DNA of 21,444 nt, from assembly GCA_003522105.1 (NCBI GenBank), contig DPGF01000006.1, positions 34,505-55,948 on the forward strand. Reading direction: 5' to 3'. The notes under the pieces were generated by a model. The model was not told where the DNA came from. It was given only the letters and a program-made list of their open reading frames with translations, and ran no database searches. Positions 14,057-21,057 of the stretch are shown piece after piece; the first letter of the stretch is position 1, and every line of letters begins with the position of its first letter. The stretch is from Oscillibacter sp. (GTDB lineage: Bacteria; Bacillota; Clostridia; Oscillospirales; Oscillospiraceae). The position numbers were made by a program, and so were the translations under genes.

Positions 14057-14728
14057 ATGTTCAAAATACTCATCGCTGAGGACGACCGCGAGCTGCGCCA
14101 GCTTTTCGCCCATGTGCTCACCAAAAACGGCTATACGGTGCTCGGCGTTTCCAACGGCGAGGAGGCGCTTGCCGCGCTGGAGCAGAGCTATTACGACCTC
14201 ATCATCTCCGACATTATGATGCCGAAGATGGACGGCTATGAGCTGGTGCGCTCCGTCCGCGAGAGCGGCTCGTCCATTCCCATCATGATGATCACCGCCA
14301 AGGACGCCTTTGACGATATGCGTCTTGGCTTTCTCTCCGGCAGCGACGACTATATGGTCAAGCCCATCAACATCGGCGAAATGGTGCTGCGCGTGAGCGC
14401 GCTGCTGCGCCGCGCGCAGATGGCGAGCGAGCGCCGGCAGGTCATCGGCGGCACGGTGATGGAATGCGACTCGCTCAGCATCACCGTCGGCGGCGAGAGC
14501 ATGGTGCTGCCGCAGAAGGAATTCATGCTGCTCTACAAGATGGCCTCCTTCCCCGGCCGCATCTTCACGCGCCAGCAGCTCATGGACGACATCTGGGGCT
14601 ACGATTCCAGCACCGATACCCACACCGTTGATGTGCACATCGCGCGCCTGCGCGAGCGCCTCCGCGACAATTCCGACTTCAAGATCGTCACGATGCGCGG
14701 CGTCGGCTATAAGGTGGTGCGCTCATGA
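14057..14728 (+). CDS. OmpR/PhoB-family response regulator
   Basis: This 223-aa DNA-binding regulator has an N-terminal receiver domain with acidic pair D9/D10, phosphoacceptor D52 (SDIMMP), T80 and K102. A C-terminal winged-helix domain (about 128-223) contains the RQQLMDDIWGYD segment, the DVHIARLRERL recognition-helix region and the ending MRGVGYKV. The ATG at 14057 follows GGAGGAG; an in-frame start at 13970 lies upstream of the promoter and is rejected. The stop overlaps the kinase start (ATGA), so it is coupled to the adjacent kinase, its presumed partner. Targets are unknown; the lipid cassette just downstream is the nearest candidate. Confidence 0.95.
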   Translation: MFKILIAEDDRELRQLFAHVLTKNGYTVLGVSNGEEALAALEQSYYDLIISDIMMPKMDGYELVRSVRESGSSIPIMMITAKDAFDDMRLGFLSGSDDYMVKPINIGEMVLRVSALLRRAQMASERRQVIGGTVMECDSLSITVGGESMVLPQKEFMLLYKMASFPGRIFTRQQLMDDIWGYDSSTDTHTVDVHIARLRERLRDNSDFKIVTMRGVGYKVVRS

Positions 14729-15750
14729 AACAGCGCCGCAACAGATTTCTTGATATCCGCGTGCAGTTTTTCTTCATCTGCATGGCGGGCTTTGTCGTCG
14801 TGGCGCTTCTGGCCGCGCTCGCAGGCTGGGGGCTGGAGCATCTCGGCGTCGATGTGCCGATGTTCGTCTGGGTGCTTATTTTCACGCTGCTGCTCGGCAG
14901 CGCCACGGCAGCGGGCTTCTCCGTCGCGTTCTTCGCGCCCATCTCCCGCCTTTCGCACAGCATGAAGGAGGTCGCCGGCGGCAACTTCCACGTTCACGTG
15001 GAGACCAAGAGCATCTTTCGTGACATTCGCGACATTTACGACAACTTCAATCTCATGGTCAGCGAGCTGAACGCCACCGAAACGCTGCAAACCGACTTCA
15101 TCTCCAACGTTTCGCACGAATTCAAAACGCCCATCAGCGCCATCGAGGGCTATGCTTCGCTCTTGCAGGAGCATCAGCAGTCGAGCGAGGAGCAGGCAGA
15201 GTATATCGACAAGATTCTCTTCAATACGCGCCGCCTCTCCACCCTTGCGGGCAATATTCTGCTGCTGAGCAAGCTCGACAGCCAGTCCATTCGTCCCCGG
15301 CGCTCGCGCTTCCGCCTCGACGAGCAGGTGCGCCAGTGCATTCTGGCGCTTGAGCGCAGATGGACGGAAAAAGAGGTCGACTTCGACGTAGACCTCGACT
15401 CCGTGGATTTTACCGGCTACGAGGGTCTTTTGCAGCACGTGTGGACAAACCTCATCGACAACGCCGTAAAATTCGGCCCGCAGGGCGGGCTCGTTCAAAT
15501 GCGCCTCGTGCAGGAAACGGGCAGCGTACTTTTCACCATCGACAACGAAGGCCCTGTCATCTCCGAGAAGGATAAGGCCCGCATTTTCAACAAATTCTAT
15601 CAGGGCGACAGCTCGCACGAGTCCGAGGGCAATGGTCTCGGACTTGCGCTCGTGCGCAAGATCATTGCCATTCACGGCGGCGAAGTCTGGCTCGAGGATC
15701 CGGCGAGCGGCGGCTGCCGCTTTGCCGTGCGCCTGCCGATGGAAACATGA
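14725..15750 (+). CDS. Membrane-bound sensor histidine kinase
   Basis: This 341-aa HisKA/HATPase_c kinase has two membrane helices (about 13-35 and 47-70) joined by a loop of only about ten residues, so there is no real external sensor domain. Such kinases usually sense membrane state or a partner protein. A HAMP-like linker (PISRLSHSMKEVAGGNF) leads to the H-box NVSHEFKTPI with H131. The N-box starts at N242 (NLIDNAVKF). The G1 motif reads IDNEGPVI rather than DNGxGI, and G2 is GNGLGLALV. The gene overlaps the response regulator by four bases. Confidence 0.94.
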   Translation: MKQRRNRFLDIRVQFFFICMAGFVVVALLAALAGWGLEHLGVDVPMFVWVLIFTLLLGSATAAGFSVAFFAPISRLSHSMKEVAGGNFHVHVETKSIFRDIRDIYDNFNLMVSELNATETLQTDFISNVSHEFKTPISAIEGYASLLQEHQQSSEEQAEYIDKILFNTRRLSTLAGNILLLSKLDSQSIRPRRSRFRLDEQVRQCILALERRWTEKEVDFDVDLDSVDFTGYEGLLQHVWTNLIDNAVKFGPQGGLVQMRLVQETGSVLFTIDNEGPVISEKDKARIFNKFYQGDSSHESEGNGLGLALVRKIIAIHGGEVWLEDPASGGCRFAVRLPMET

Positions 15751-15804
15751 GCGCCTTTTTTCAACAAAAGTTGAGATTCTCTTCATCATTTGTTCGAATC
15801 TCTG

Positions 15805-15813
15805 TGCTACACT
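15805..15813 (+). promoter_or_regulatory. Possible extended -10 promoter ahead of the lipid cassette
   Basis: TGCTACACT at 15805-15813 differs by one base from the TGCTATACT boxes at htpG and the response regulator. No convincing -35 is seen. A terminator lies 32 nt downstream, before the first gene. Confidence 0.35.
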
Positions 15814-15844
15814 GTTTCTATTGGTCGTATCAGGCCACCGCTTC

Positions 15845-15874
15845 CCCGGCGCAGTTCCCCTGCGTCGGGTTTTT
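15845..15874 (+). terminator. Terminator or attenuator upstream of the lipid cassette
   Basis: CCCGGCGCAG (15845-15854) pairs with CTGCGTCGGG (15860-15869), one G-T wobble, around TTCCC, followed by TTTTT (15870-15874). It ends 8 nt before the ribosome binding site of the acyltransferase gene. It can end the two-component transcript, but it also lies between any upstream promoter and the cassette. Confidence 0.8.
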
Positions 15875-15897
15875 ATCACGGGAAAGGAGAGATGACG

Positions 15898-16380
15898 ATG
15901 GGCTTTCTGCGCTGCTGCGTTTACTACGCTTTTCTGGGCGTCGCGTCGTTCGTTCTCGGGCGGCTGCTGCCAAAGTCCTGGTTCCGCGGCGACAGCTTCC
16001 CCTACCGCTGCGCCAGCTGGGAGCCGGCGCTCTACCGCGCGCTGCGCGTGCATGACTGGCAAAGCAAGGTTCCCGATATGAGCAGGATCGTGCCGAAGCT
16101 CATTCCCGCAAAAAAGCTCGAGGGCAACTTCCGCGAGCAGCTCCCGCGCATGATCGAGGAGACCTGCGTGGCGGAGTTCATTCACTTTTTGCTTATCCTG
16201 CTCGGCTTCTATGCCCTGCGCCTCTGGCCGGGGACGGGCGGCGCGGTATTCACCGCCGTCTACATTCTCCTCGGCAACCTGCCGTTTCTCATCATTCAGC
16301 GCTACAACCGCCCGCGGCTTCAGCGGCTGCTTGCTGCGCAGCAGCGCCGGAACGCGAGGGAAGCCAAACAACCGGAATAA
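15898..16380 (+). CDS. CrtO-like glycosyl-diaponeurosporenoate acyltransferase family protein
   Basis: The product is a 160-aa membrane protein with an N-terminal helix (about 5-22) and two hydrophobic stretches near the C-terminus. The order of motifs, SWFRGDSFPYRCASWEP, then RVHDWQSKVPDMS, then ETCVAEFIH and NLPFLIIQRYNRPR, matches what I recall of the CrtO acyltransferase family. In staphyloxanthin synthesis CrtO acylates the glucose of a carotenoid glycolipid. No carotenoid genes are present here, so another glycolipid is a likelier substrate. The ATG at 15898 is 7 nt after AAAGGAGA (15883-15890); the ATG at 15892 is too close. The next gene starts 17 nt downstream, so this heads a glycolipid operon. 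Confidence 0.8.
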   Translation: MGFLRCCVYYAFLGVASFVLGRLLPKSWFRGDSFPYRCASWEPALYRALRVHDWQSKVPDMSRIVPKLIPAKKLEGNFREQLPRMIEETCVAEFIHFLLILLGFYALRLWPGTGGAVFTAVYILLGNLPFLIIQRYNRPRLQRLLAAQQRRNAREAKQPE

Positions 16381-16397
16381 AAGGATCGGTGCTTTTT

Positions 16398-17528
16398 ATG
16401 AAAGTTTTGATTTTAAGCTGCAACACCGGCGAGGGGCACAACTCCTGCGCCGCGGCGCTCGCAGAAGAGTGCCGCCATGAAAATATCCCCTGCGACACTG
16501 AGGACGCGCTGCGCTTCATCTCGCCCGAGGTCTCGCGCTTCATCTCCAACTGGCACGTGCGCATCTACCGCCACGCACCGTGGCTGTTCCGCGTGGGCTA
16601 CCGCGCGGCAGAGGAGCACCCCGAGCAGTTTCACGAAAGCTCCACGCTCTACCGTTATCTCACGCAGGGTGCGGAAACGCTCGGCGGCTTCATCGCCGGC
16701 AGCGGGTATGATACGGTCATCTGCACACACCCCTTTGCCGCCCTCATGGTCAGCGAGGTTGTAAAGACCCGGCTGCCGCATCTCAAAACCTGCCTGATCG
16801 CAACCGACTACACCTGCTCGCCCAGCGTGAAGGACAGCGCGCTCGACCGCTACTTCATCCCCGCCGCATCGCTTTCCGGCAACTTTCTCGGCGGCGGCAT
16901 CACGCCCGAGCGGCTGCGCGCCTGCGGCATTCCGGTGCGCCGGATGTTCCGCTCCGGCGTGCGCAAGGAGGACGCCAAGCGTGCGTTCGGCATTCCCGCC
17001 GACCACCGCCACCTTGTGATGATGTGCGGCAGCATGGGCTGCGGTCCCATCATGAGCATCGCGCGGCGCATTGCCCGTGCGCTCCCCGCCGATCAGGATC
17101 TCACGATCGTATGCGGCACGAACAAGCAGCTCTTTGGCCGTCTCTCCCGTCGCTTTTGCGGCGTGAACAACGTCCATATCCGCTCCTACGTGAAGGACAT
17201 GGCGCTCTTGATGGACTCCGCCGACCTCTACCTCACCAAGCCCGGCGGCATCAGCGTGACCGAGGCCGCGTCCATGCGCCTTCCCATGGTGTTTATCGAT
17301 GCGGTATCCGGCTGCGAGGAATACAACAAGGACTTCTTCCTGCGCACGGGCGGCGCAGTCACGGGGCAAACGCCCCGCGAGATCGCACGCACGAGCCTGA
17401 AGCTTCTGAGCAACGAGCCTGCTCTTGAAAAAATGGGCGACGCGCTCGGCGCCGCCGTGCCGCAAAATGCCGCGGCCAACATTCTCTCGGAAATGAGCGC
17501 AGCGGAAGAGGAGGGGGATCTCGCATGA
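16398..17528 (+). CDS. MGDG synthase/UgtP-like diacylglycerol glycosyltransferase (GT28)
   Basis: This 376-aa peripheral membrane glycosyltransferase has the N-terminal MGDG-synthase domain with the CNTGEGHNSCAAAL loop (GEGHNS for the usual GxGH). The C-terminal GT28 domain carries YLTKPGGISVTEAASM, the nucleotide-sugar binding motif. Family members such as UgtP transfer glucose from UDP-glucose to diacylglycerol, making membrane glycolipids and the anchor of lipoteichoic acid. AAGGA lies 12 nt before the ATG at 16398; a GTG at 16389 is too close to it. The stop overlaps the PAP2 start by ATGA, indicating translational coupling. Donor sugar and number of transfers cannot be decided. Confidence 0.88.
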   Translation: MKVLILSCNTGEGHNSCAAALAEECRHENIPCDTEDALRFISPEVSRFISNWHVRIYRHAPWLFRVGYRAAEEHPEQFHESSTLYRYLTQGAETLGGFIAGSGYDTVICTHPFAALMVSEVVKTRLPHLKTCLIATDYTCSPSVKDSALDRYFIPAASLSGNFLGGGITPERLRACGIPVRRMFRSGVRKEDAKRAFGIPADHRHLVMMCGSMGCGPIMSIARRIARALPADQDLTIVCGTNKQLFGRLSRRFCGVNNVHIRSYVKDMALLMDSADLYLTKPGGISVTEAASMRLPMVFIDAVSGCEEYNKDFFLRTGGAVTGQTPREIARTSLKLLSNEPALEKMGDALGAAVPQNAAANILSEMSAAEEEGDLA

Positions 17529-18217
17529 TCTGTCCCAGTGTTGATTACCGGCAGTTCCGCCTCCGCAAGCTGAATACGCCGGAGTTTTCCCACGTGTGGC
17601 TGCTGCTGTTCTGGCCGGTTTTCGGGCTGCTCTTTTCCTACGCAGAGCGGTTCTATCCCGTTGCGCATTACTTTGAGATGCACTGCGCGCTCGATGATCT
17701 CATTCCCTTCAACGAATGGTTTCTCATTCCCTACCTTTTCTGGTTCGTCTACCTCATCGGCGCGGTGGCCTACACGTTCTTTTTCGACGTGCCGGGCTTT
17801 CGCCGCATGATGCGCTTCGTGATAATCACCTACTCGGTGACGCTCATTATCTATTTCCTCTTTCCCACCTGTCAGATGCTCCGGCCTGAGGTCTTCCCGC
17901 GCGACAATGCCCTCACGCGCTTCATCGCGGGGTTCTACGTGTTCGATACGAACACGAACGTCTGCCCCTCGCTGCATGTCATCGGTTCGATGGCGGCATT
18001 TTTTGCCTTCTGGTATGCGCCGGTCTTTTCCGCAAAGAAATGGCGCATCGCCTCGGCCATCGCGGCCTTCCTCATCTGTATTTCCACCGTCTTTATGAAG
18101 CAGCACTCCGTCCTTGATGTGCTCGCCGCGCTGCCGCTGTGCGCGATCGCATATTATTTCGCTTACAGGAAACCGTCAAAGCGCGCCCGCAGCGCATCAG
18201 GATCCCTCTCCCGATAA
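17525..18217 (+). CDS. PAP2-superfamily lipid phosphatase
   Basis: This 230-aa integral membrane protein has about six hydrophobic segments. PAP2 motifs are present: an RP in CQMLRPEV, C-P-S-L-H at 147-151 (PSLH in place of PSGH) and KQHSVLDV with H194 and D198, the catalytic His/Asp pair. PSLH-type members dephosphorylate lipid phosphates or transfer phospho-groups between lipids. In this operon, releasing diacylglycerol from phosphatidic acid for the upstream glycosyltransferase is the simplest role, but undecaprenyl-pyrophosphate or a lipid phosphotransfer reaction is possible. It overlaps the glycosyltransferase by four bases and is followed by a terminator. Confidence 0.86.
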   Translation: MICPSVDYRQFRLRKLNTPEFSHVWLLLFWPVFGLLFSYAERFYPVAHYFEMHCALDDLIPFNEWFLIPYLFWFVYLIGAVAYTFFFDVPGFRRMMRFVIITYSVTLIIYFLFPTCQMLRPEVFPRDNALTRFIAGFYVFDTNTNVCPSLHVIGSMAAFFAFWYAPVFSAKKWRIASAIAAFLICISTVFMKQHSVLDVLAALPLCAIAYYFAYRKPSKRARSASGSLSR

Positions 18218-18220
18218 GAA

Positions 18221-18268
18221 GAATAGAACAGCCGCAGAAGTCGATATGCTTCTGCGGCTGTTCTGTTT
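18221..18268 (+). terminator. Intrinsic terminator of the lipid cassette
   Basis: A perfect 16-bp stem (18225-18240 with 18249-18264) closes an eight-base loop and extends by about four weaker pairs. The T-run is interrupted (TGTTTCGTTT), so termination efficiency is uncertain. Confidence 0.8.
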
Positions 18269-18411
18269 CGTTTGTGCGCCGCCCGCCTTATTATTCACTC
18301 CACGATGCATAATTGCAGATTATATTCAGTTTTCTTGGCATTTTCCGTATATTTGTACAGGCTGCATAGAAAATCTTCCGCCGTTCTCTTCACTTTTTGG
18401 GCTTTTACTCG

Positions 18412-18440
18412 TTGACAATGAATAAGTAAACATCTATACT
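18412..18440 (+). promoter_or_regulatory. Strong sigma-A promoter of the amino acid ABC operon
   Basis: TTGACA (18412-18417), a 17-bp spacer and TATACT (18435-18440) match 11 of 12 consensus positions. The predicted start near 18447 leaves a leader of about 80 nt. No riboswitch or T-box motif is seen in that leader. Confidence 0.87.
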
Positions 18441-18525
18441 AACGCTATCGTTTCTGAAGCGTATGAAAATTCATTTCGTATCCAGATATTACACAAGATG
18501 GAACGCACAAAAAGGAGCTTTCAAC

Positions 18526-19380
18526 ATGAAAAAGTACATTGCACTGACCCTGGCTCTGCTGATGAGCCTCTCCCTGATGGCCTGCGGCAGCAAGACCGAT
18601 AACGGCAGCACCGACGCTGACGGCAGCGGCGATCAGGAGGGATCCAACACCTTGGTACTCGGCACCTCCGCCGACTACGCCCCCTTTGAGTTCATGTATG
18701 CCGACGAGAGCGGCACGATGCAGTATGCCGGCATCGACATTTCCGCCGCGCAGTACATTGCCGACGAGATGGGCAAGAAATTGCAGATCGAAAATATGAG
18801 TTTCGACTACCTGCTCACCTCCCTTGCCAAGGGTGACTATGACATTGTCATGGCGGCCATGGAAGCCACGCCCGAGCGTCTCGCCTCCGCTGATTTCTCC
18901 GATCCCTACTACACCGATATCCCCCCGATGATCCTCGTCAAGGCGGACAATGCCGCGCAGTACGCAACGCTTGCTGACTTCGACGGCAAGAGCGTGGGCG
19001 CGCAGGCAGCCACCACCAAGGAAACCGTTGTAACCGATCAGCTCCCGGGCGCAAACCTCGTCTCTCTCTCCCTTGTGACCGATCTTGTCAACGAACTGGT
19101 CTATGGTAAGGTCGACGCGGTCGTGCTCGACGGTGCGGTCGCGCAGGAATATGCCGAGACCAACCCTGACCTTGCCATTGCACCCGCTTCCTCCGAGCTC
19201 GGCGAGGCGCAGCCCTACTGCATCGCCGTTGCCAAGGGTGATCCCAAGGGGCTGCTGCCCGCCATCAACGAGGCCATCGCCAAGATGCAGTCTGAAAATA
19301 AGCTCGCCGATTTCATTACCGCAGCCAACGAGCTGAGCGGCAAGGCCGTCGATGTTTCGGCAGACGATTCCGCAGCCTGA
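18526..19380 (+). CDS. Amino acid ABC transporter, family 3 substrate-binding lipoprotein
   Basis: The product has 284 aa, with a signal peptide ending LSLMAC and acylated Cys20, then a Gly/Asp/Ser linker. The mature part is an SBP_bac_3 fold: LVLGTSADYAPFEF near its start, YAGIDISAAQYIADEMG, FDYLLTSLAKGDYDIVMAAM and FSDPYYTD, the usual landmarks of polar amino acid binding proteins (His/Gln/Arg/cystine group). The ligand cannot be assigned. The ATG at 18526 has AAAGGAG (18511-18517) 8 nt upstream; an in-frame ATG at 18463 has no site. It heads a three-gene operon and is separated from the permease by a strong hairpin. Confidence 0.93.
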   Translation: MKKYIALTLALLMSLSLMACGSKTDNGSTDADGSGDQEGSNTLVLGTSADYAPFEFMYADESGTMQYAGIDISAAQYIADEMGKKLQIENMSFDYLLTSLAKGDYDIVMAAMEATPERLASADFSDPYYTDIPPMILVKADNAAQYATLADFDGKSVGAQAATTKETVVTDQLPGANLVSLSLVTDLVNELVYGKVDAVVLDGAVAQEYAETNPDLAIAPASSELGEAQPYCIAVAKGDPKGLLPAINEAIAKMQSENKLADFITAANELSGKAVDVSADDSAA

Positions 19381-19431
19381 AAAAGGGTTCCTCTCTCATT
19401 TCTTTTGCTCTCCTCTCTCCCATCTCTCATT

Positions 19432-19467
19432 GCCAAAGAGCAAAGCCCCATGGCTTTGCTCTTTGGC
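19432..19467 (+). other. Perfect 16-bp intercistronic hairpin between binding protein and permease genes
   Basis: Arms 19432-19447 and 19452-19467 pair without mismatch around CCAT. No T-run follows. A pyrimidine-rich tract (19389-19430, many CTCTC repeats) precedes it, as in the livK-livH gap. A role in message protection or partial termination is inferred. Confidence 0.75.
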
Positions 19468-19522
19468 GCATCTACGGCAAAAATACGCATCGTATTCTCA
19501 CTTTTGAAAGGAGATCTCTCCC

Positions 19523-20266
19523 ATGGATCTTGCCACACGGTGGAGCAGCCTCTTTGTCGGTATGTCTCCGGCGTCGTTTATCAACTTTTCCTTCCTGCCG
19601 AAATACGGCGTGTACTTTTTGCAGGCGCTCGGATATACGCTCCTGCTCGCGGTCGTGTCGGTTGCACTGGCAGTTCTTCCGGCGCTGCTGCTGGCGTTCA
19701 TGCGTCTGAGCAAAAACCGTCTTGTGCGCGCCGTTTCGGGTGCGTATGTCGCGGTCTTTCGCTCCACGCCGCTGCTCGTGCAGCTCTCGATCATCTACTT
19801 CGGTCTTTTTGGCGCGATCTCCATTCCACGCCTGTACCTCTTCGGATTTATCGACATTTCCCGCTTTATCCCCGGCGTTGTGGCGCTGGCGCTCAACAGC
19901 TCCGCCTACGTCGCTGAGATCTTCCGCGCGGGTATCCTTGCCGTAGACGCGGGGCAGACCGAGGCCGCGCGCTCGCTGGGTCTATCCTCCGTGCAGGCGA
20001 TGAAGCTCGTTGTGCTGCCGCAGGCTGTAAAAAACGTCCTGCCCGCGCTCGGCAACGAGGTCGTCACCATGGTCAAGGAATCGTCCATCTGCTCCACGCT
20101 CGGCATGGTCGAGCTGATGTTTGCGGCCAAAACGGTGGCGACCGCCACCTATATTTCCCTCGCACCCTATGTGCTGGCGGCAATGATGTATTTCTGCATC
20201 ACCTATCCCGCCGGCAAGGCGATCGAGGCACTGGAAAGGAGAATGCGTCGTGGCGACAGGCACTGA
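19523..20266 (+). CDS. Amino acid ABC transporter permease (HisM/GlnP type)
   Basis: This 247-aa membrane protein has an extra-cytoplasmic N-terminus and about five helices, of the HEQRO permease family. The conserved YFLQALGYTLLLAVVS helix, VFRSTPLLVQL, the EAA loop (YVAEIFRAGILAVDAGQTEA, then ARSLGLSS) and the following VLPQAVKNVLPALGNE are all present. It would form a homodimeric channel, as only one permease gene exists here. AAAGGAG precedes the ATG by 10 nt. Its 3' end overlaps the ATPase gene by 17 nt. Confidence 0.95.
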   Translation: MDLATRWSSLFVGMSPASFINFSFLPKYGVYFLQALGYTLLLAVVSVALAVLPALLLAFMRLSKNRLVRAVSGAYVAVFRSTPLLVQLSIIYFGLFGAISIPRLYLFGFIDISRFIPGVVALALNSSAYVAEIFRAGILAVDAGQTEAARSLGLSSVQAMKLVVLPQAVKNVLPALGNEVVTMVKESSICSTLGMVELMFAAKTVATATYISLAPYVLAAMMYFCITYPAGKAIEALERRMRRGDRH

Positions 20267-20996
20267 TCTCATTCGCGTGGAGGACGTCTGCAAGGAATAT
20301 GGCGGCGGCAGCGTCCACGCGCTCTCCCACTGCAATCTGAGCGTAAAGAAGGGCGAGGTCGTGGCCATCATCGGCCCCTCCGGCAGCGGCAAATCCACGC
20401 TGCTGCGCTGCCTCAATCTCTTGGAGCAGCCGACCTCCGGCACCATTTACTTCAAGGACGTTGCCCTCAACGGCAAAAAGGTCGACCTCGACCTTCACCG
20501 CCGCGAGATGGGCATGGTGTTCCAGCACTTCAACCTCTTCCCGCACATGACGGTGAAGAAAAATATCACCCTCGCCCCCGTGAAGCTGGGTCTCAAATCG
20601 CAGCCCGATGCCGACGCGCAGGCTATGGCGCTGCTTGAACGCATCGGCCTTGCCGATAAGGCAGACGAATACCCCGCGATGCTCTCCGGCGGGCAGAAGC
20701 AGCGCATCGCCATCGTGCGCGCGCTTGCCATGGCGCCCGAGGTCATGCTCTTCGACGAGCCGACGAGCGCGCTTGACCCTGAGATGGTCGGCGAGGTTCT
20801 CGACCTCATGCGCGACCTCGCTCACGACGGCATGACAATGGTCGTCGTCACGCATGAGATGGGCTTCGCGCGCGAGGTCGCCGACCGCGTGGTCTTTATG
20901 TCCGGCGGCACGATCCTCGAGGAAGGCGCGCCCGCCGCGCTCTTCGACCACCCGAAAAGCGAGCGCTTGCAGTCGTTTCTCGCAAAAGTCCTCTAA
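20250..20996 (+). CDS. Amino acid ABC transporter ATPase (GlnQ/HisP type)
   Basis: The product is a 248-aa ABC ATPase with Walker A GPSGSGKS at 42-49, the Q-loop MVFQHFNLFPHMTV, signature LSGGQKQRIAI, Walker B VMLFDEPTSALDP and H-loop VTHEMGFAREVAD, the diagnostic order for polar amino acid uptake ATPases. The start is GTG at 20250: AAAGGAG (20235-20241) lies 8 nt upstream, within the permease gene, and the nearby ATG at 20243 is out of frame. It ends the operon before the terminator at 21003. Confidence 0.95.
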   Translation: MATGTDLIRVEDVCKEYGGGSVHALSHCNLSVKKGEVVAIIGPSGSGKSTLLRCLNLLEQPTSGTIYFKDVALNGKKVDLDLHRREMGMVFQHFNLFPHMTVKKNITLAPVKLGLKSQPDADAQAMALLERIGLADKADEYPAMLSGGQKQRIAIVRALAMAPEVMLFDEPTSALDPEMVGEVLDLMRDLAHDGMTMVVVTHEMGFAREVADRVVFMSGGTILEEGAPAALFDHPKSERLQSFLAKVL

Positions 20997-21002
20997 CGGC
21001 GC

Positions 21003-21038
21003 AAACAGGCGTCCGGCCAATGGCCGGACGCCTGTTTT
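21003..21038 (+). terminator. Intrinsic terminator of the amino acid ABC operon
   Basis: A perfect 16-bp stem (21003-21018 with 21022-21037) closes an AAT loop and runs into TTTTCTTGT. It lies between two convergent genes. On the minus strand the U-run is only three long, so it serves argS weakly at best. Confidence 0.88.
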
Positions 21039-21057
21039 CTTGTCGGTATGATGTTTT

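Noticed and set aside
14707..16371. 554-codon open frame on the minus strand
   Set aside because: It runs antisense through the histidine kinase and the acyltransferase gene, both of which have clear family motifs. It is a GC-rich shadow frame.
18463..18525. Upstream in-frame ATG of the family 3 binding protein
   Set aside because: No ribosome binding site precedes it, and the 21 extra residues would spoil the lipoprotein signal peptide.
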